Positions 1-10,037 are shown, counted from the first letter of the stretch. The stretch: 64,000 nt of DNA from Nitzschia sp. DOCU1 (GCA_951394045.1 OX595986.1:1116001-1180000); one strand, 5' to 3'. Notes: generated from the letters alone by a model not told the origin. Translations and numbers: made by a program.

Positions 1-2
1 TT

Positions 3-777
3 GTCAAGGAGCAGTCAGAGCGACGCTCTAGCTTGGATAATTCTTCCATAAAAGTATCCATGAGTACAGCCGATATGCAATTGACGCGCGCAGGGTCCAC
101 CAGGATTTTGCACAAGACAGCGGCAATGTGGAAGAAGGGCTGGGGTGCCAACAATCTTCCGCCACCATCCTTTTCGTGGCAACAGACATGTTGGACATTT
201 TTGGGTGCCTTTGCGATGCTCGTGTTCCTGACCAATCTGAATCGTTCCTTGACGGAGACCTTTGGACAACCATATAGTCTTGTTCTTGGGTAAGTCAGAA
301 GTGCTGCTCACATTCTTTCAATGACATGTCATAAGCTCATACTTTCTTACTTCTATCTTTAGCCCCTTTGGCGCTCTGATGACTCTCCAGTTTGGCTTGA
401 CTGCAGCCCCGGCGTCTCAGCCCCGCAAGGCGATTCTCGGACAAATCTTCAGCCTCATCATTGCTCAGGGGATCGGTCAAAGTACGAGTTTAGATCCTTG
501 GCTCAAGCAGTCACTAGCTACATCCTTGGCGATTGCAGTCATGGTCAAGTCTGGCACTACCCATCCTCCCGCTGGAGCAGCGGCGCTCCTATTTTCTACA
601 GGAAAATTATCTTGGACACAAGTTGGAATGATGCTAGTAGGAAATGTAGTTGCGATCGTTTGTGCTACCGTTTTCAACAATCTCAGTGACAAGCGGCAGT
701 ATCCAACCTTTTGGGGCTTTCGAGAACTGAATGATATCATGTTGAATTACAGCAGCAAGAAGGAAAAGGACGCGTAG
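3..777 (+). CDS. HPP-family integral membrane protein, 5' partial
   Basis: Two exons, 3-289 and 363-777, joined through a 73 nt GT-AG intron. The frame is open to the left window edge, so the true start may lie outside; the first ATG inside is at 60. The protein has hydrophobic segments and the family-defining His-Pro-Pro followed by AGA (in KSGTTHPPAGA), plus the PFGALMTLQFG and APASQPR stretches usual in HPP proteins (PF04982). Known members include a plant plastid-envelope nitrite transporter and bacterial fusions to CBS domains; no CBS domain is seen here. The substrate is not shown by the sequence. A nitrite or related anion carrier is an inference from the family only. Confidence 0.8.
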
Positions 778-1172
778 TAGGAGGTGGGTCTCGACACGGC
801 GTCCTTGTGAGTGTACATCTCAATATCTATTATTGACTAAGAGTAGAATGAGTCTACAAGGAGATCGTAATCTGTCCTAATTTTATGTTTTCACCTCCTC
901 TCTAGTTGCAAAGGAGTGAGCGGTAGCTAACCTCGAAACTTCATCTTTTCATCATCTGCCGTCTTGTTGTTGATGGCCATTGTTCGATTCCTTCGATGGA
1001 CCAAACATTCGCCCGTCTGGCGTCCGCGGGTTGAAAAGTATCTTTCTCGGCGTCGGCGCGCCCTCCGTCTCCGCCGTCCCGACACAACATACCCCCCAAC
1101 AAATGACAACCACAGTTGGGAGTAGTGACACCCATAGTCATTGCAGAAGAATCCATCCACAATATATTCATC
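778..1172. other. Intergenic, about 395 bp
   Basis: This holds the 3' flank of the HPP gene and the 5' flank of the transporter gene at 1173. Short open frames cross it on both strands, but none has an ATG start with recognisable protein features. No repeat or RNA gene is seen. Confidence 0.6.
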
Positions 1173-3050
1173 ATGTGCAGGAAACAGCTATTGTCTACGA
1201 GTAGCCTGGTGCTCCTACTTGCTTGCTGGTCAGAGACGGCGGCATTTGTTCCCTCGGCTTCGAAATTGTCCGCAAACCAGCTGAATGTTCCTCGGGGGCA
1301 GCCACCAGCAGCATCGTCGGCACGAATCTTCCATCACCGAACTGTCCAGCCGTCACGTTTGCTTCAAAATCCATCGACAGAATTCGACGGGAAATCTTTT
1401 CGTGCGAGATTCTCTCTTGGAAAGTTATGGAAATCTTCCAGATCCAAGCTATCATTATCGTCATCCGTCGACGAAACAGGCAAATCCAATAATGAATTGG
1501 ATCAAATCTTGTCACGCTTGACCTCGGCTTTTCCATTCTTTGTACTGGGATCCGCTATTTTGGGGCTGATGAAGCCTTCTACGTTAATGTGGACGAATCG
1601 CGGAACGCTGATTTCATGGATGTTGGCTTCCGTCATGTGTGCCACCGGCCTGACGCTGGAAAAGAAGGATTTCACCAAAGTTTTGGCCGACGACTTGGCG
1701 GCGGTACCGGCGGGTGTTCTCTGTCAATTCATCATCATGCCGCTCAGTGCATATTTCGTGGGGAAGAACTTACTGCTGAATTCGGGGACTTATGGGGCAT
1801 CATTGTTTCTAGGATTGGTTCTTGTAGGTTGTTCTCCTGGAGGAACAGCCTCCAACCTGGTCTCCTTGATTGCCAGAGCCGACGTGGCGCTCTCGGTCCT
1901 CTTGACATCGTGTTCTACTATTCTGGCATCCATAGCGACACCTCTCTTAGTCAAGTTATTGGTGGGAAGTACGATTGAAGTGTCCGGTTGGGCCTTGTGT
2001 GAAGCTACGGCTCGCGTCGTGCTCTTCCCGGTCATTTTTGGAATGTTTGTCAATGCCAAGGCCCCCAATCTTGCTAGCCGTGTCTCTCGATTTACTCCAT
2101 TTGCGTCGGTCTTGCTCGTGAGCTTGATTTGTGGAGGTGTCGTTGCGCAGAATGCCACCATGTTTTTGGCTTCCAAAGCCTTGATCCCACTCCTAGTGGG
2201 ATCCGTCTTGTCACTGCATGGCCTGGGGTTTTTGGTAGGGTACATGGTACCACGTTGGGGCTTGCGGTTTTCGGAAATTACCAGTCGCACGATTTCGATT
2301 GAAACGGGAATGCAAAATTCGGCCTTGGCAGTCGTATTGGCCCGTTCCATTGGAGCACCAGCAGTTGCCAGTTTACCGGGGGCTCTGTCGGCGACGGCTC
2401 ATTCGTGCTTGGGCAGTATCCTGGCAGGATATTGGCATAGTACAGGAATAGAAAACAAGCGTGACAAAAGAGGAGGAAGCCTACAAGTGGAGGATACTGC
2501 CCCGCTGACTCTACAAGTCGTGGAAACCGAAATTTCAGATGCTCCAACTACAGCTGTAGTTGTTGCCGACGAAAAAGAGGAGAGTGTGGTGGAGGTTGTC
2601 GAATCAGAGGAAGAAAGCGAGAGCAAGGCCGATATGGTTCAGATAGTAGAAGTGAAAGACGAACCGTCGGTTGAGACTGTGAAAGCGGCGGTGGATGAAG
2701 TGTCGGGTACTGTAGAAGAACTCACTGAAACGGACAAGTTGTTGCAAAAAGTCAAGGAATCCGGCGTGGCAGGTGTCATTTCGTACGCTGCCTGGGAACT
2801 GGCCTTTTGGGCCGTATCCGTGCCAGTGTGTCTCTTTGGCTACTATGAAGTTGCAGGACACTGGCCAGACCTTACCAATCAAGAGGACCTGACCAAGTTG
2901 GGAGCCGAGGCGTTTGCCTTTGTCAACTTTGCTCGTTTTGCCGTTCCTCTTCGTATCGGGTTGGCATTAGGAACGACACCTTGGATTCAAGATAATATTG
3001 TCGACCGCTTCCTCAAGGAAGATAATACCGACAAAGGAGAAGACAAGTAA
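1173..3050 (+). CDS. Plastid-targeted BASS/SLC10-like Na+ symporter with C-terminal DUF1279-like domain
   Basis: 625 aa, no intron. The start at 1173 gives a signal peptide (MCRKQLLSTSSLVLLLACW) ending in ETAA|FVPSASK, the Ala-Phe cleavage context of diatom plastid pre-proteins, then a Ser/Arg-rich transit stretch. Residues ~130-430 are a multi-pass SBF/BASS domain with the conserved GCSPGGTASN motif and the SIETGMQNSALA motif. In plants BASS proteins carry organic acids such as pyruvate across the plastid envelope; the substrate here is unknown. An acidic linker (~445-530) leads to a second domain at ~540-615 with two hydrophobic segments and FARFAVPLRIGLALGTTPW, which resembles DUF1279 (FAM210). 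The fusion call for the tail is tentative; the transporter call is firm. Confidence 0.85.
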   Translation: MCRKQLLSTSSLVLLLACWSETAAFVPSASKLSANQLNVPRGQPPAASSARIFHHRTVQPSRLLQNPSTEFDGKSFRARFSLGKLWKSSRSKLSLSSSVDETGKSNNELDQILSRLTSAFPFFVLGSAILGLMKPSTLMWTNRGTLISWMLASVMCATGLTLEKKDFTKVLADDLAAVPAGVLCQFIIMPLSAYFVGKNLLLNSGTYGASLFLGLVLVGCSPGGTASNLVSLIARADVALSVLLTSCSTILASIATPLLVKLLVGSTIEVSGWALCEATARVVLFPVIFGMFVNAKAPNLASRVSRFTPFASVLLVSLICGGVVAQNATMFLASKALIPLLVGSVLSLHGLGFLVGYMVPRWGLRFSEITSRTISIETGMQNSALAVVLARSIGAPAVASLPGALSATAHSCLGSILAGYWHSTGIENKRDKRGGSLQVEDTAPLTLQVVETEISDAPTTAVVVADEKEESVVEVVESEEESESKADMVQIVEVKDEPSVETVKAAVDEVSGTVEELTETDKLLQKVKESGVAGVISYAAWELAFWAVSVPVCLFGYYEVAGHWPDLTNQEDLTKLGAEAFAFVNFARFAVPLRIGLALGTTPWIQDNIVDRFLKEDNTDKGEDK

Positions 3051-3142
3051 ATAAAGACGTTGCAAAATGAATGGATCAAGTAGTGTTCTAATTGTAAGAG
3101 TTTATTATTCTTTGCATAGTTCCCAAAAAAGCAAAATATTAT

Positions 3143-4066
3143 TTAAGCATACCAGCCATAGGCAGACGCCACTGCCGATCCAATCGTAGCGGCATCCAGC
3201 ATGGTGGCGTCCATGAATGGCTCGGGCATGCTAGAACGTTGAATGAAAAACTCGGCAAGTTTGATAAAGGCAGTAAAAAAGAGGAAACCTCGTTGCATCG
3301 GAACAGGCAAATGCAACATGGCAAAGACATACAAGAGCACCATGCTGAGCTTGTCCACCATCCAGAAATTCACCAAAGCCTTGGCAGCGACTGGAAGGGG
3401 CGACCCTGTGTCGACCAATGAGTTTGCCACATCCCGTTCGCCATTGAAAATGACACGGAACAATTCCCATGAAGCAAGACCAGCCAGTCCCATTAAAGTC
3501 TTGGACTGAACCGTCTGGGGAGTAAATGTTCGGTCGGCCATGAACGGGAGGATAAACACACTTTGTGGAGCAATCGTTGCGTACAAGACACTTGCCACAA
3601 TGAGCAAGTGCCATACTCGACCGCGCTCCAGGAATACCTGGCTAGCAATCGTAGCAACGGTGGTGGTAGCCACTGGACTGACGGCCATTAGCGTCATGAA
3701 CCTGAGGAAGAGCGCTTCCGAATTCCAAAGGATAATCATGCCGCTCAGCAGATAGCCGGCCAGTGAGAGACCTGAGTAGTACTTGGCAAGGATCAAAGAA
3801 GAAAAGCTAGGGTGAAAACAGACGTCTTCATTGGCTTGTCCGAGGTACTCCAGACAGCTCGTTGGGTCCTCGTGGCCTTGGTTGAAGGCCGTCGAGAATT
3901 CCATGATCTTGGAACCTCCAACCGACAAAAAGACCAACGACGCCAGTTGCGATCGCGTGAAGTTCATGTAGCCTGGCTGGTCCAGGACTACTGGGGCGTC
4001 GTCCAACATCTTGGCGGCCTTTTCGGCCTTCTTGGTGGTAGAAGCTTTCTTGTGTTTGTTAGTCAT
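3143..4066 (-). CDS. Unknown multi-pass membrane protein
   Basis: 307 aa, single exon, ATG at 4066. I do not recognise the family. The N-terminus is Lys-rich (MTNKHKKASTTKKAEKAAK) and not a typical signal peptide. It is followed by several hydrophobic segments at roughly residues 38-55, 95-115, 120-140, 150-172, 185-205 and 235-265, with charged loops between. A cysteine pair (SCLEYLG, DVCFH) sits in a predicted loop near residues 70-83. It is convergent with the transporter at 1173 (92 bp between stops) and divergent from the phosphatase at 4530. Even coding character and length support a real gene; a function cannot be given. Confidence 0.65.
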   Translation of the reverse strand: MTNKHKKASTTKKAEKAAKMLDDAPVVLDQPGYMNFTRSQLASLVFLSVGGSKIMEFSTAFNQGHEDPTSCLEYLGQANEDVCFHPSFSSLILAKYYSGLSLAGYLLSGMIILWNSEALFLRFMTLMAVSPVATTTVATIASQVFLERGRVWHLLIVASVLYATIAPQSVFILPFMADRTFTPQTVQSKTLMGLAGLASWELFRVIFNGERDVANSLVDTGSPLPVAAKALVNFWMVDKLSMVLLYVFAMLHLPVPMQRGFLFFTAFIKLAEFFIQRSSMPEPFMDATMLDAATIGSAVASAYGWYA

Positions 4067-4529
4067 GGTAAAACAAGAGTGTCGTCGTCAATATCCGTCG
4101 TCAATTTTGAAAATGAGAGCTGAAAAAATGAACCTGCCGATAGGAGAACGATGTTCATCGGCACTCGAGTATCAAGGGGAGTCCCAGGAAGCAGGGCCGC
4201 CTCGCTGCTGGATCAATGCCATCTTCATGGATGAAGGAAAATTTAATATAACCGCTTCTAAAACCACGAATGGACCGGCTCACTTTTGTGTATGTACGAA
4301 AGAAGATGTAATAAATAAACGATATCACAAATTCGATCACTTCGATCGTTTTGCCAAGACCTCCACCCGACGGGAGGATCGAGATGGTCGAGTTGGATGC
4401 CGCCGACACAGAAGCACAAGGATCGACAAAATGACGATGGCAGCCGGATATCAGTGACTGCGCCGACCCTTCTGTTTTCACTGCAATGAAAGCTTCGCCA
4501 GCTATCGAAGTCTTCTTTACTATCCACCA
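4067..4529. promoter_or_regulatory. Divergent intergenic region, 463 bp
   Basis: It lies between the starts of the minus-strand membrane protein and the plus-strand phosphatase, so it should hold both promoters. Open frames cross it but they are shadows without protein signature. No specific motif could be assigned. Confidence 0.45.
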
Positions 4530-5499
4530 ATGACGCCCAAAGAAGAAAAGCCGTCGGCAGGGCAGAGCCGAAATCGATCCGTCGTGGTCGTTCGTCATGG
4601 AGAACGTCTGGACTATGTCCTCCGCGATGCGGGACAAAATTGGATTCCTACCTCCGATCGACCGTGGGATCCTCCCTTGACCGAGAATGGCCACCAACAA
4701 GCCAGGGCCTTGGGTGACGCCTTGCCAGGAATTCTGAATGAGCTCCAGTTGCCACCAGTCGCTGCTATTTACACTTCGCCATTTTGGAGGTGTCGGCAGA
4801 CGGCAGTGGGGTTGGCTAGTGATAATGGACTCAAAATCAAAGTGGAACTGGGGCTGAGCGAAAGTATGAATGAAAACTTTTTTCGATCATGGGGGGTACC
4901 TGGTACAGACGGAAGTTGGGGGTACCAAAAGCAAGAGGTGCCATTGTCTCAGTTGGACGTTGCAACTTTGCATCCGGCATCGACGCAGCCTGTACAGGCA
5001 GTATTGGATTGGAGGCTGGCACCCGTTGATGAGACAATCAAGGAAAAAATGGACGACAATCACGTTTCGAAAAGCTCGTTGGATACGCCATACTCATTGC
5101 ATCCGCCCAACTTTGAGTCCTTCAACATGCAGAGGAATCGAATGAAAGCAACGATGGAACTCCTCAGCGACGATCATCCCAACGAAACGATTGTGCTTGT
5201 TTCTCATGGTAAGTAGCTTGGGGCTTAGCGACTGTAGCAGATTTTCGTTTGACGACCACGAAATCGCAGACTGAAAGACTTTCAAATCCGCAGGCGGACC
5301 AGTCACGCATCTTTACGAAAGTTTGACGGCAAACAAGTGGGATGTTCACGGTGTCAGCAAGTATTGTTCCTACAGTATTTATCAACAAATAGAAGGAGAA
5401 GAGGCGTGGGTACCCTTGGCCGTCAATCAAGTCGTTCAAAAGGAAGAGGAGACGGTTCCCACGCCCAATGCCGATGGCAAAACATTTACATGGGCATGA
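4530..5499 (+). CDS. Histidine phosphatase (phosphoglycerate mutase-like) family protein
   Basis: 294 aa, two exons, 4530-5208 and 5294-5499, with an 85 nt GT-AG intron that splits the second catalytic His motif (LVSHG|G). Residues ~14-20 carry the RHGER catalytic motif (VVVVRHGERLDY), followed by the LTENGHQQARALG helix, YTSPFWRCRQTA with the phosphate-binding Arg, an acidic ELGLSE segment and SHGGPVTHL. This is the full set of histidine phosphatase active-site features. The arrangement is closest to the eukaryotic UBASH3/Sts-like and fungal PGM-like phosphatases rather than to glycolytic mutase. The substrate is unknown. Its last 14 coding bases overlap the end of the minus-strand gene that stops at 5486. 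Confidence 0.8.
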
Positions 5500-6077
5500 T
5501 CGTGTAGGTCTGGGTCTCCACTTGTGTAACTCCGTCAATGGACTTGACTTTGGCCAAGAACTCTTCTTCGGGCGGAAAGCCACTACCGCTCCAGGCAGCA
5601 AATTTGTCACCAGCAGGGAGGGAGATAATAACCTAACGTGGTGTTCGAGCAATCGGAAGAAACCTCAGTTGAGCAAACTCGATGGACTTCTAGCGCCATC
5701 ATTTCAACACTATTCCCTAGGTATTCTGACTCACCTTAAAATCGAGATTCCCTCCACAGACTACCCTGTCTACTTTCTTGAATCCATCCAAAGCCTTGAT
5801 CTTGGGTAGAACATCGTTCAAAGCCTTTTGAGCTTCCGCCAAAGACTTCTTGTCGTTATCACCTGACCACTTAAACCTCCATTCTCTCGCGATCGTGTCA
5901 AAATCAACTCCTTCCACGAAAGAACCCATTTGTCTGCAGACGAAACAAGAAGTGGTAAGCTTTCTCATTCACAGCTGTCCTCGACGCGAAAAATCTCCGT
6001 CGGCAAACCTACCGCGAAATGACCCGCGAACCCAAATGTTGAGACGGTTTGGAGAGGACAGTACGGAGAGCAAACAT
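5486..6077 (-). CDS. Small conserved-looking protein, three exons, function unknown
   Basis: 136 aa. The exons on the minus strand are 6013-6077, 5735-5933 and 5486-5632, with GT-AG introns of 79 and 102 nt; total length is in frame. The N-terminus MFALRTVLSKPSQHLGSRV looks like a mitochondrial presequence (Arg, Ser, no acidic residues). The mature part begins near QMGSFVEGVDFDTIAREWR, has a Lys/Ala helix (SLAEAQKALNDVLPKIKAL) and ends with a short beta-rich half containing GDKFAAWSGSGFPPEEEF. I do not recognise the family. The stop codon lies inside the final codons of the phosphatase gene on the other strand. Three exons that splice cleanly make it likely real. Confidence 0.6.
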
Positions 6078-6526
6078 CTTGAAGTAAGGGTGGAATGGAC
6101 GAATATGCTGGAGTACGTATCTCCTGTGCGTTTGGGTTTGCAGCTTCTTGCATGTTTTATCGCCGCCTCCTCTCACCACATTTCGTCGTCCATCTCTCGT
6201 CGTTGTTGTTTGGCTTGGCGGCACATCCAGGTTCGTTCGAGCTCCAGCAGAAAGATACCGCAACGTGGAGCTCGTCCGAAGTACTGTCGATTCATTCATT
6301 CTGGGGAAGCGAGGGGCGCGATCCCAAGCAAAGCTTCCCGACGATGCATTAATAGCTAGTAGGATTAGCTCGGTGTTTCTATTTTAGAAAGGTTATTTTC
6401 ACCGAAATGGAAAGTACACCTAACTATAGCAGAAGAGACCCAGATGGATACACAGCACGGAGCAGAAGATGCAGCAGTGATGGCCAGAATATCGACGAAG
6501 AGTAGTCGTCCCCTGGGGCCTCTTCA
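6078..6526. other. Intergenic, 449 bp
   Basis: This holds the upstream flank of the small gene starting at 6077 and the downstream flank of OGG1. Several open frames overlap here, none with protein-like features. Nothing else is seen. Confidence 0.5.
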
Positions 6527-8038
6527 CTATGCTTGTTTCTTCTTTGCCTCTTTTACTTCTTGTTTCCGTAATTTCTCTTCGTTTGAAAAATCATCCATTT
6601 CCTGGACCAGATCCGCTGGGAGCACGGGCCGAAAACTTGGAAGCTCCGCCACAAAGAGCAACGAATGCGCCCATCCTGCCTTGGCGGGAAAACGCTGTCG
6701 AAAGACGTCCCCAACTTGCTTGTACGTAGTAGGTGTCAAACTCTTGATTTGGGCTAGTTCATTGTCGGGATCGTAATCGCGGCGAGCAATGTTCCAGACG
6801 TGCACATCGACGGGAATGGCATCCTCCTGTCGGAGCGAAAACAGCGAAACACAATCTGCGACTTTACGTCCCACACCACAGAATTCACAGAGCTTGGTCT
6901 GTACCTCCAACGGGTCTGAGATATCCCGCAACGTGTGCAAGTAGGATTCGCCACCCTTTTCCTTGAGCAGTTGCAGCGTTTCCAGAATGTATTTGGAACG
7001 ATAACCCAAACCACACTTTTCTCTCAAATCTTGATCGGTAGCTTCTTTCAGTAGTTTGTCAACACTTGGAAACGCATACAGAGTCTCTGGAATTTGTTGC
7101 CCCGCCGCTGGCCCAGCAAGCAAGGGTTCCCCAAATTCTCGCCGAATCGCATTGACCATTTTGGTTATGCGCGGAATATTGTTGTTGGAGCTACAAATAA
7201 AACTCACGAGACATTCCCATGGATCTTGATCTAGAATTCGGACCCCGGGTATGCACTTGGCAATGGTAGCTAATCGTGGGTCAGCTTGAGACCATGCTTG
7301 GTAGAGTGGGGGGAGAGAATGGTCAAGCTGAAAGTACTTTCGCAAAATTGGTTTCCAGTCTCGGTCATTTGGATTGCCAGTAGACGACGCCAATGGCCGA
7401 TACAAGGTGGTCGTAGGAGTTTCTTGAATCGCCATGACGACAGAGAGCCCCGATTCGACTCGTAAAATGCCAATCCACTCGGTCGCATTGTGTGATCCCC
7501 AGGCGGACAATTTGGTCGCAGGTGTAGACGGAGCGTCCAACGGCACATCATCATCAGAATCATCCACCACGACCTTCCACACAAACGATTGTCCCGTTGT
7601 CAAAGTAGCCGAAGGACGTAACTCGTCTGGTGGAACCTCTAGGTCTAGATAGGGCTGACTTGGATTGATGGCTTGTACTGTCTTTCGGGTCCAGACTGCA
7701 GTGGATGCATGGGATGGTGTTGCAGTGTCGACATCCAAAATGGGACTAGCCGACGCTTTGCGTTTTCTTGTTTGTTTTTTCTTTGGTGACGGCGTGACTG
7801 CTACAACCTCGCTCTTTTTGCTTCCTGCCAAAAGACTAGAAGATTCATACGCTACAGGTGCCACTACTGTCGTCACCGCCACCATTGGCTGCAGACGGCG
7901 GCTTCTTCGAAGCGGCGACATGATGATGCCTCCACTACCAAAACTAGTACGGATGATGACGGACTGAGAAACCCAAGCGTTGGATGACGCCACGAGAATG
8001 CCAAAGACAAAACCACAACTGTGTCGATTCCGTAACAT
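6527..8038 (-). CDS. OGG1: 8-oxoguanine DNA glycosylase
   Basis: 503 aa from ATG 8038; an in-frame upstream ATG at 8089 would add a Gly run coded by a 17-G tract. OGG1 removes 8-oxoguanine from DNA by glycosylase/lyase chemistry in base excision repair. The helix-hairpin-helix/GPD core is intact: the Lys of GVGRKVADC (K392) and the Asp of VDVHVWN (D411) are 19 residues apart, the same spacing as human K249/D268. CLVSFICSSNNNIPRI and CGLGYRSKYI also match the family. The N-terminus (MLRNRHSCGFVFGILVASSNAW) looks like a signal peptide ending in an A-W junction, so plastid or other organelle delivery is possible. The Ser/Lys-rich segment at ~60-125 is extra compared with animal OGG1. Confidence 0.92.
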   Translation of the reverse strand: MLRNRHSCGFVFGILVASSNAWVSQSVIIRTSFGSGGIIMSPLRRSRRLQPMVAVTTVVAPVAYESSSLLAGSKKSEVVAVTPSPKKKQTRKRKASASPILDVDTATPSHASTAVWTRKTVQAINPSQPYLDLEVPPDELRPSATLTTGQSFVWKVVVDDSDDDVPLDAPSTPATKLSAWGSHNATEWIGILRVESGLSVVMAIQETPTTTLYRPLASSTGNPNDRDWKPILRKYFQLDHSLPPLYQAWSQADPRLATIAKCIPGVRILDQDPWECLVSFICSSNNNIPRITKMVNAIRREFGEPLLAGPAAGQQIPETLYAFPSVDKLLKEATDQDLREKCGLGYRSKYILETLQLLKEKGGESYLHTLRDISDPLEVQTKLCEFCGVGRKVADCVSLFSLRQEDAIPVDVHVWNIARRDYDPDNELAQIKSLTPTTYKQVGDVFRQRFPAKAGWAHSLLFVAELPSFRPVLPADLVQEMDDFSNEEKLRKQEVKEAKKKQA

Positions 8039-8417
8039 GAGTTTCGTTGTGATCCAACAAACACAACCCCCCCCCCCCCCCCCTACCATTGTCGGCGATC
8101 TCTCTTCTTCTCATCGCGTTGATCGTCGCCATCGATCTGGAGGTCAGCAGGCTTGCGCGCGCCGCTAAAATTCCATCCACTTTGACTTACCTGACTAAAA
8201 ACGGTTCCCGCCATTTTCGCGAGCCCGCCCCGTCAGTCCTTTTCAGTGCGCCAAGACCGCCACACTTGCTCTTCGCTCGTTTCTTGCTTCACTTCGTGAT
8301 TGCATTCTACAACTTTTCTCCAAGAAACCTGATAGATCTACTAGACCAAAAGTTCTCGTGTGGCCATCTCATTGTGGTCAACTCTCTTTGCTGCCTATCC
8401 TTGTTGCATTCATAATC
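8039..8417. promoter_or_regulatory. Divergent promoter region of OGG1 and cytochrome P450, 379 bp
   Basis: The two genes start head-to-head here. The only evident structure is the C/G homopolymer close to OGG1. Open frames running into the P450 lack an ATG in frame before 8418. Confidence 0.5.
8067..8083. repeat. 17 bp poly-C (poly-G on the minus strand)
   Basis: A run of 17 C on the plus strand lies just upstream of the OGG1 start used here and just inside an alternative upstream ATG. On the OGG1 sense strand it is a G17 run. It is prone to length change and to sequencing error. Confidence 0.9.
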
Positions 8418-10037
8418 ATGATTCGGCAGTGGGTTGGATATTCAGTGGCGGCCGTTGCCAGCTATCATTTGCTTCGTGTGGCGCGACGATACATAAGGTG
8501 GCTCACCACGCCACTGAATCAACTACCAGGACCCAAACACAAGTCTTTTTTGGTGGGTGTCTTCTGGGACATTGTCCAGAAGCCCTTTATGGATCCTCTC
8601 TTTGAATGGTGGGAAGCAGCGGGCAAAGAAACTACTGATTTCATTCACTACACGCAGCTTTTTGGCTCACAGTCCGTCATGCTGCTGAATGCTGATCACA
8701 TTCGCCAGCTTTTGATTGCCAACTACCGCACACCTAGATTTGAAAAAAGGTTCTTCAATCTTGAAGGGATGATTGGAAAGGGCTTGGTGGTATTGGAGGG
8801 AGAAGATTGGCATCGACACCGCCGTATTATTCATCCGTCCTTTCAAGTTGGATTTCTGCGGGCAAATTTGGACCAGCACGTACCCAGTCGGGTGACCCAG
8901 CTTTTGGCGTGCTGGAAACAGGCGGGGCCGAATCGAGTGATTGAAATATCCGCTCACTATTCCATGTTGACCTTGGATATTTTGGGAGAAATCGCCTTTG
9001 CACACGACTTTTGTGGAATGCAAACGATTCGACAATGGGCCGAAAATGCAGATGATGGCACTAACAAGACCAACATTGATGAATTGCCCCAAGTTTCGGA
9101 TCGCTTGATTCAGTCCATGAATGCATCCATGAAGTCAACGCCAAAACGAATTCTTCTGTCTGTTACGGGGTTGAATTTTTTGGATCGAGAGGCAGTGCTG
9201 ACGCGACGTACTATGGACGAGGCGGTCGCCCAGGTCGTGGCTGATGCCCGGGAGAGATACGAAGCAAAGGGACGCACAAGCTCTGTGGCAGAGTCCAGCA
9301 GTAGTGGTGGAAAATATGCAGCCAAGTCTGTGCTGGAAGCTTTGTTGGATGCAAGAGATACGGAAGAACAGGATGACAAGAACAAGGGTACGCTTGACAG
9401 CAAGGAATTGCAAGCGGAAGTCAAGACTTTTCTGATTGCAGGCCACGAGACAACGAGCACATGGCTGTATTGGGCAACGTATTGTCTGTGCCAGAATCCA
9501 GAGATTCAAGAGCGAGTCTACCAAGATATTATCAAACATGCTCCCAAGAAAGATGACGACGACGAGGAATATATTGATCTTGAGACTGTGGAGAAAATGA
9601 CGTATCTTGATGCTTTTTTGAAAGAAGTTCTGCGTCTCTATCCTCCCGCTGGCATGATTATCCGCCACAATGTCCGGGAAGAAACATTTGGCGACACGGT
9701 CATTCCTGCCAACACGCGTCTTACTGTTCCATTGTACATTATCCACCGATCGCCGAGGTATTGGAAGAATCCGGATAACTTTGATCCCGAGCGATGGCTT
9801 GGAAAAGAGCCTCCGCATAGTCACTCGCATGCGTATCTGCCTTTTTCTCATGGACCGAGAAACTGCATAGGATACCGCTTTGCTACTATGGAAGCCAAAT
9901 TGATCATGGCGCCAATCTTGCGACAAGTGCGATTCGAACTGATTCCAGAGCTTCGAGATACAAAGTTCACCTTGACTACCTTTATCACGACCAAGGCGAA
10001 ACCTGCTGTCAAAGTGAACGCGAAGTTCCGGGACTAG
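8418..10037 (+). CDS. Cytochrome P450 monooxygenase, CYP4-like
   Basis: 539 aa, no intron, first in-frame ATG at 8418. The N-terminal hydrophobic stretch (~5-17) followed by basic residues and LPGPKHKSF is the usual ER anchor and proline hinge of microsomal P450s. Family motifs are all present: I-helix AGHETTS, K-helix KEVLRLYPP (ExxR), FDPERW, and heme-binding FSHGPRNCIGYRFA with the Cys ligand. WHRHRRIIHPSF in the C-helix region fits CYP4/CYP46-type clans. The protein should hydroxylate a hydrophobic substrate such as a fatty acid or isoprenoid using a reductase partner; the substrate is not inferable. A short acidic insert (KKDDDDEEYIDL) lies before the K-helix. Confidence 0.9.
   Translation: MIRQWVGYSVAAVASYHLLRVARRYIRWLTTPLNQLPGPKHKSFLVGVFWDIVQKPFMDPLFEWWEAAGKETTDFIHYTQLFGSQSVMLLNADHIRQLLIANYRTPRFEKRFFNLEGMIGKGLVVLEGEDWHRHRRIIHPSFQVGFLRANLDQHVPSRVTQLLACWKQAGPNRVIEISAHYSMLTLDILGEIAFAHDFCGMQTIRQWAENADDGTNKTNIDELPQVSDRLIQSMNASMKSTPKRILLSVTGLNFLDREAVLTRRTMDEAVAQVVADARERYEAKGRTSSVAESSSSGGKYAAKSVLEALLDARDTEEQDDKNKGTLDSKELQAEVKTFLIAGHETTSTWLYWATYCLCQNPEIQERVYQDIIKHAPKKDDDDEEYIDLETVEKMTYLDAFLKEVLRLYPPAGMIIRHNVREETFGDTVIPANTRLTVPLYIIHRSPRYWKNPDNFDPERWLGKEPPHSHSHAYLPFSHGPRNCIGYRFATMEAKLIMAPILRQVRFELIPELRDTKFTLTTFITTKAKPAVKVNAKFRD

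Noticed and set aside
965..995. GTTCGATTCC resembling a tRNA B-box
   Set aside because: No matching A-box or cloverleaf arms at the right distance.
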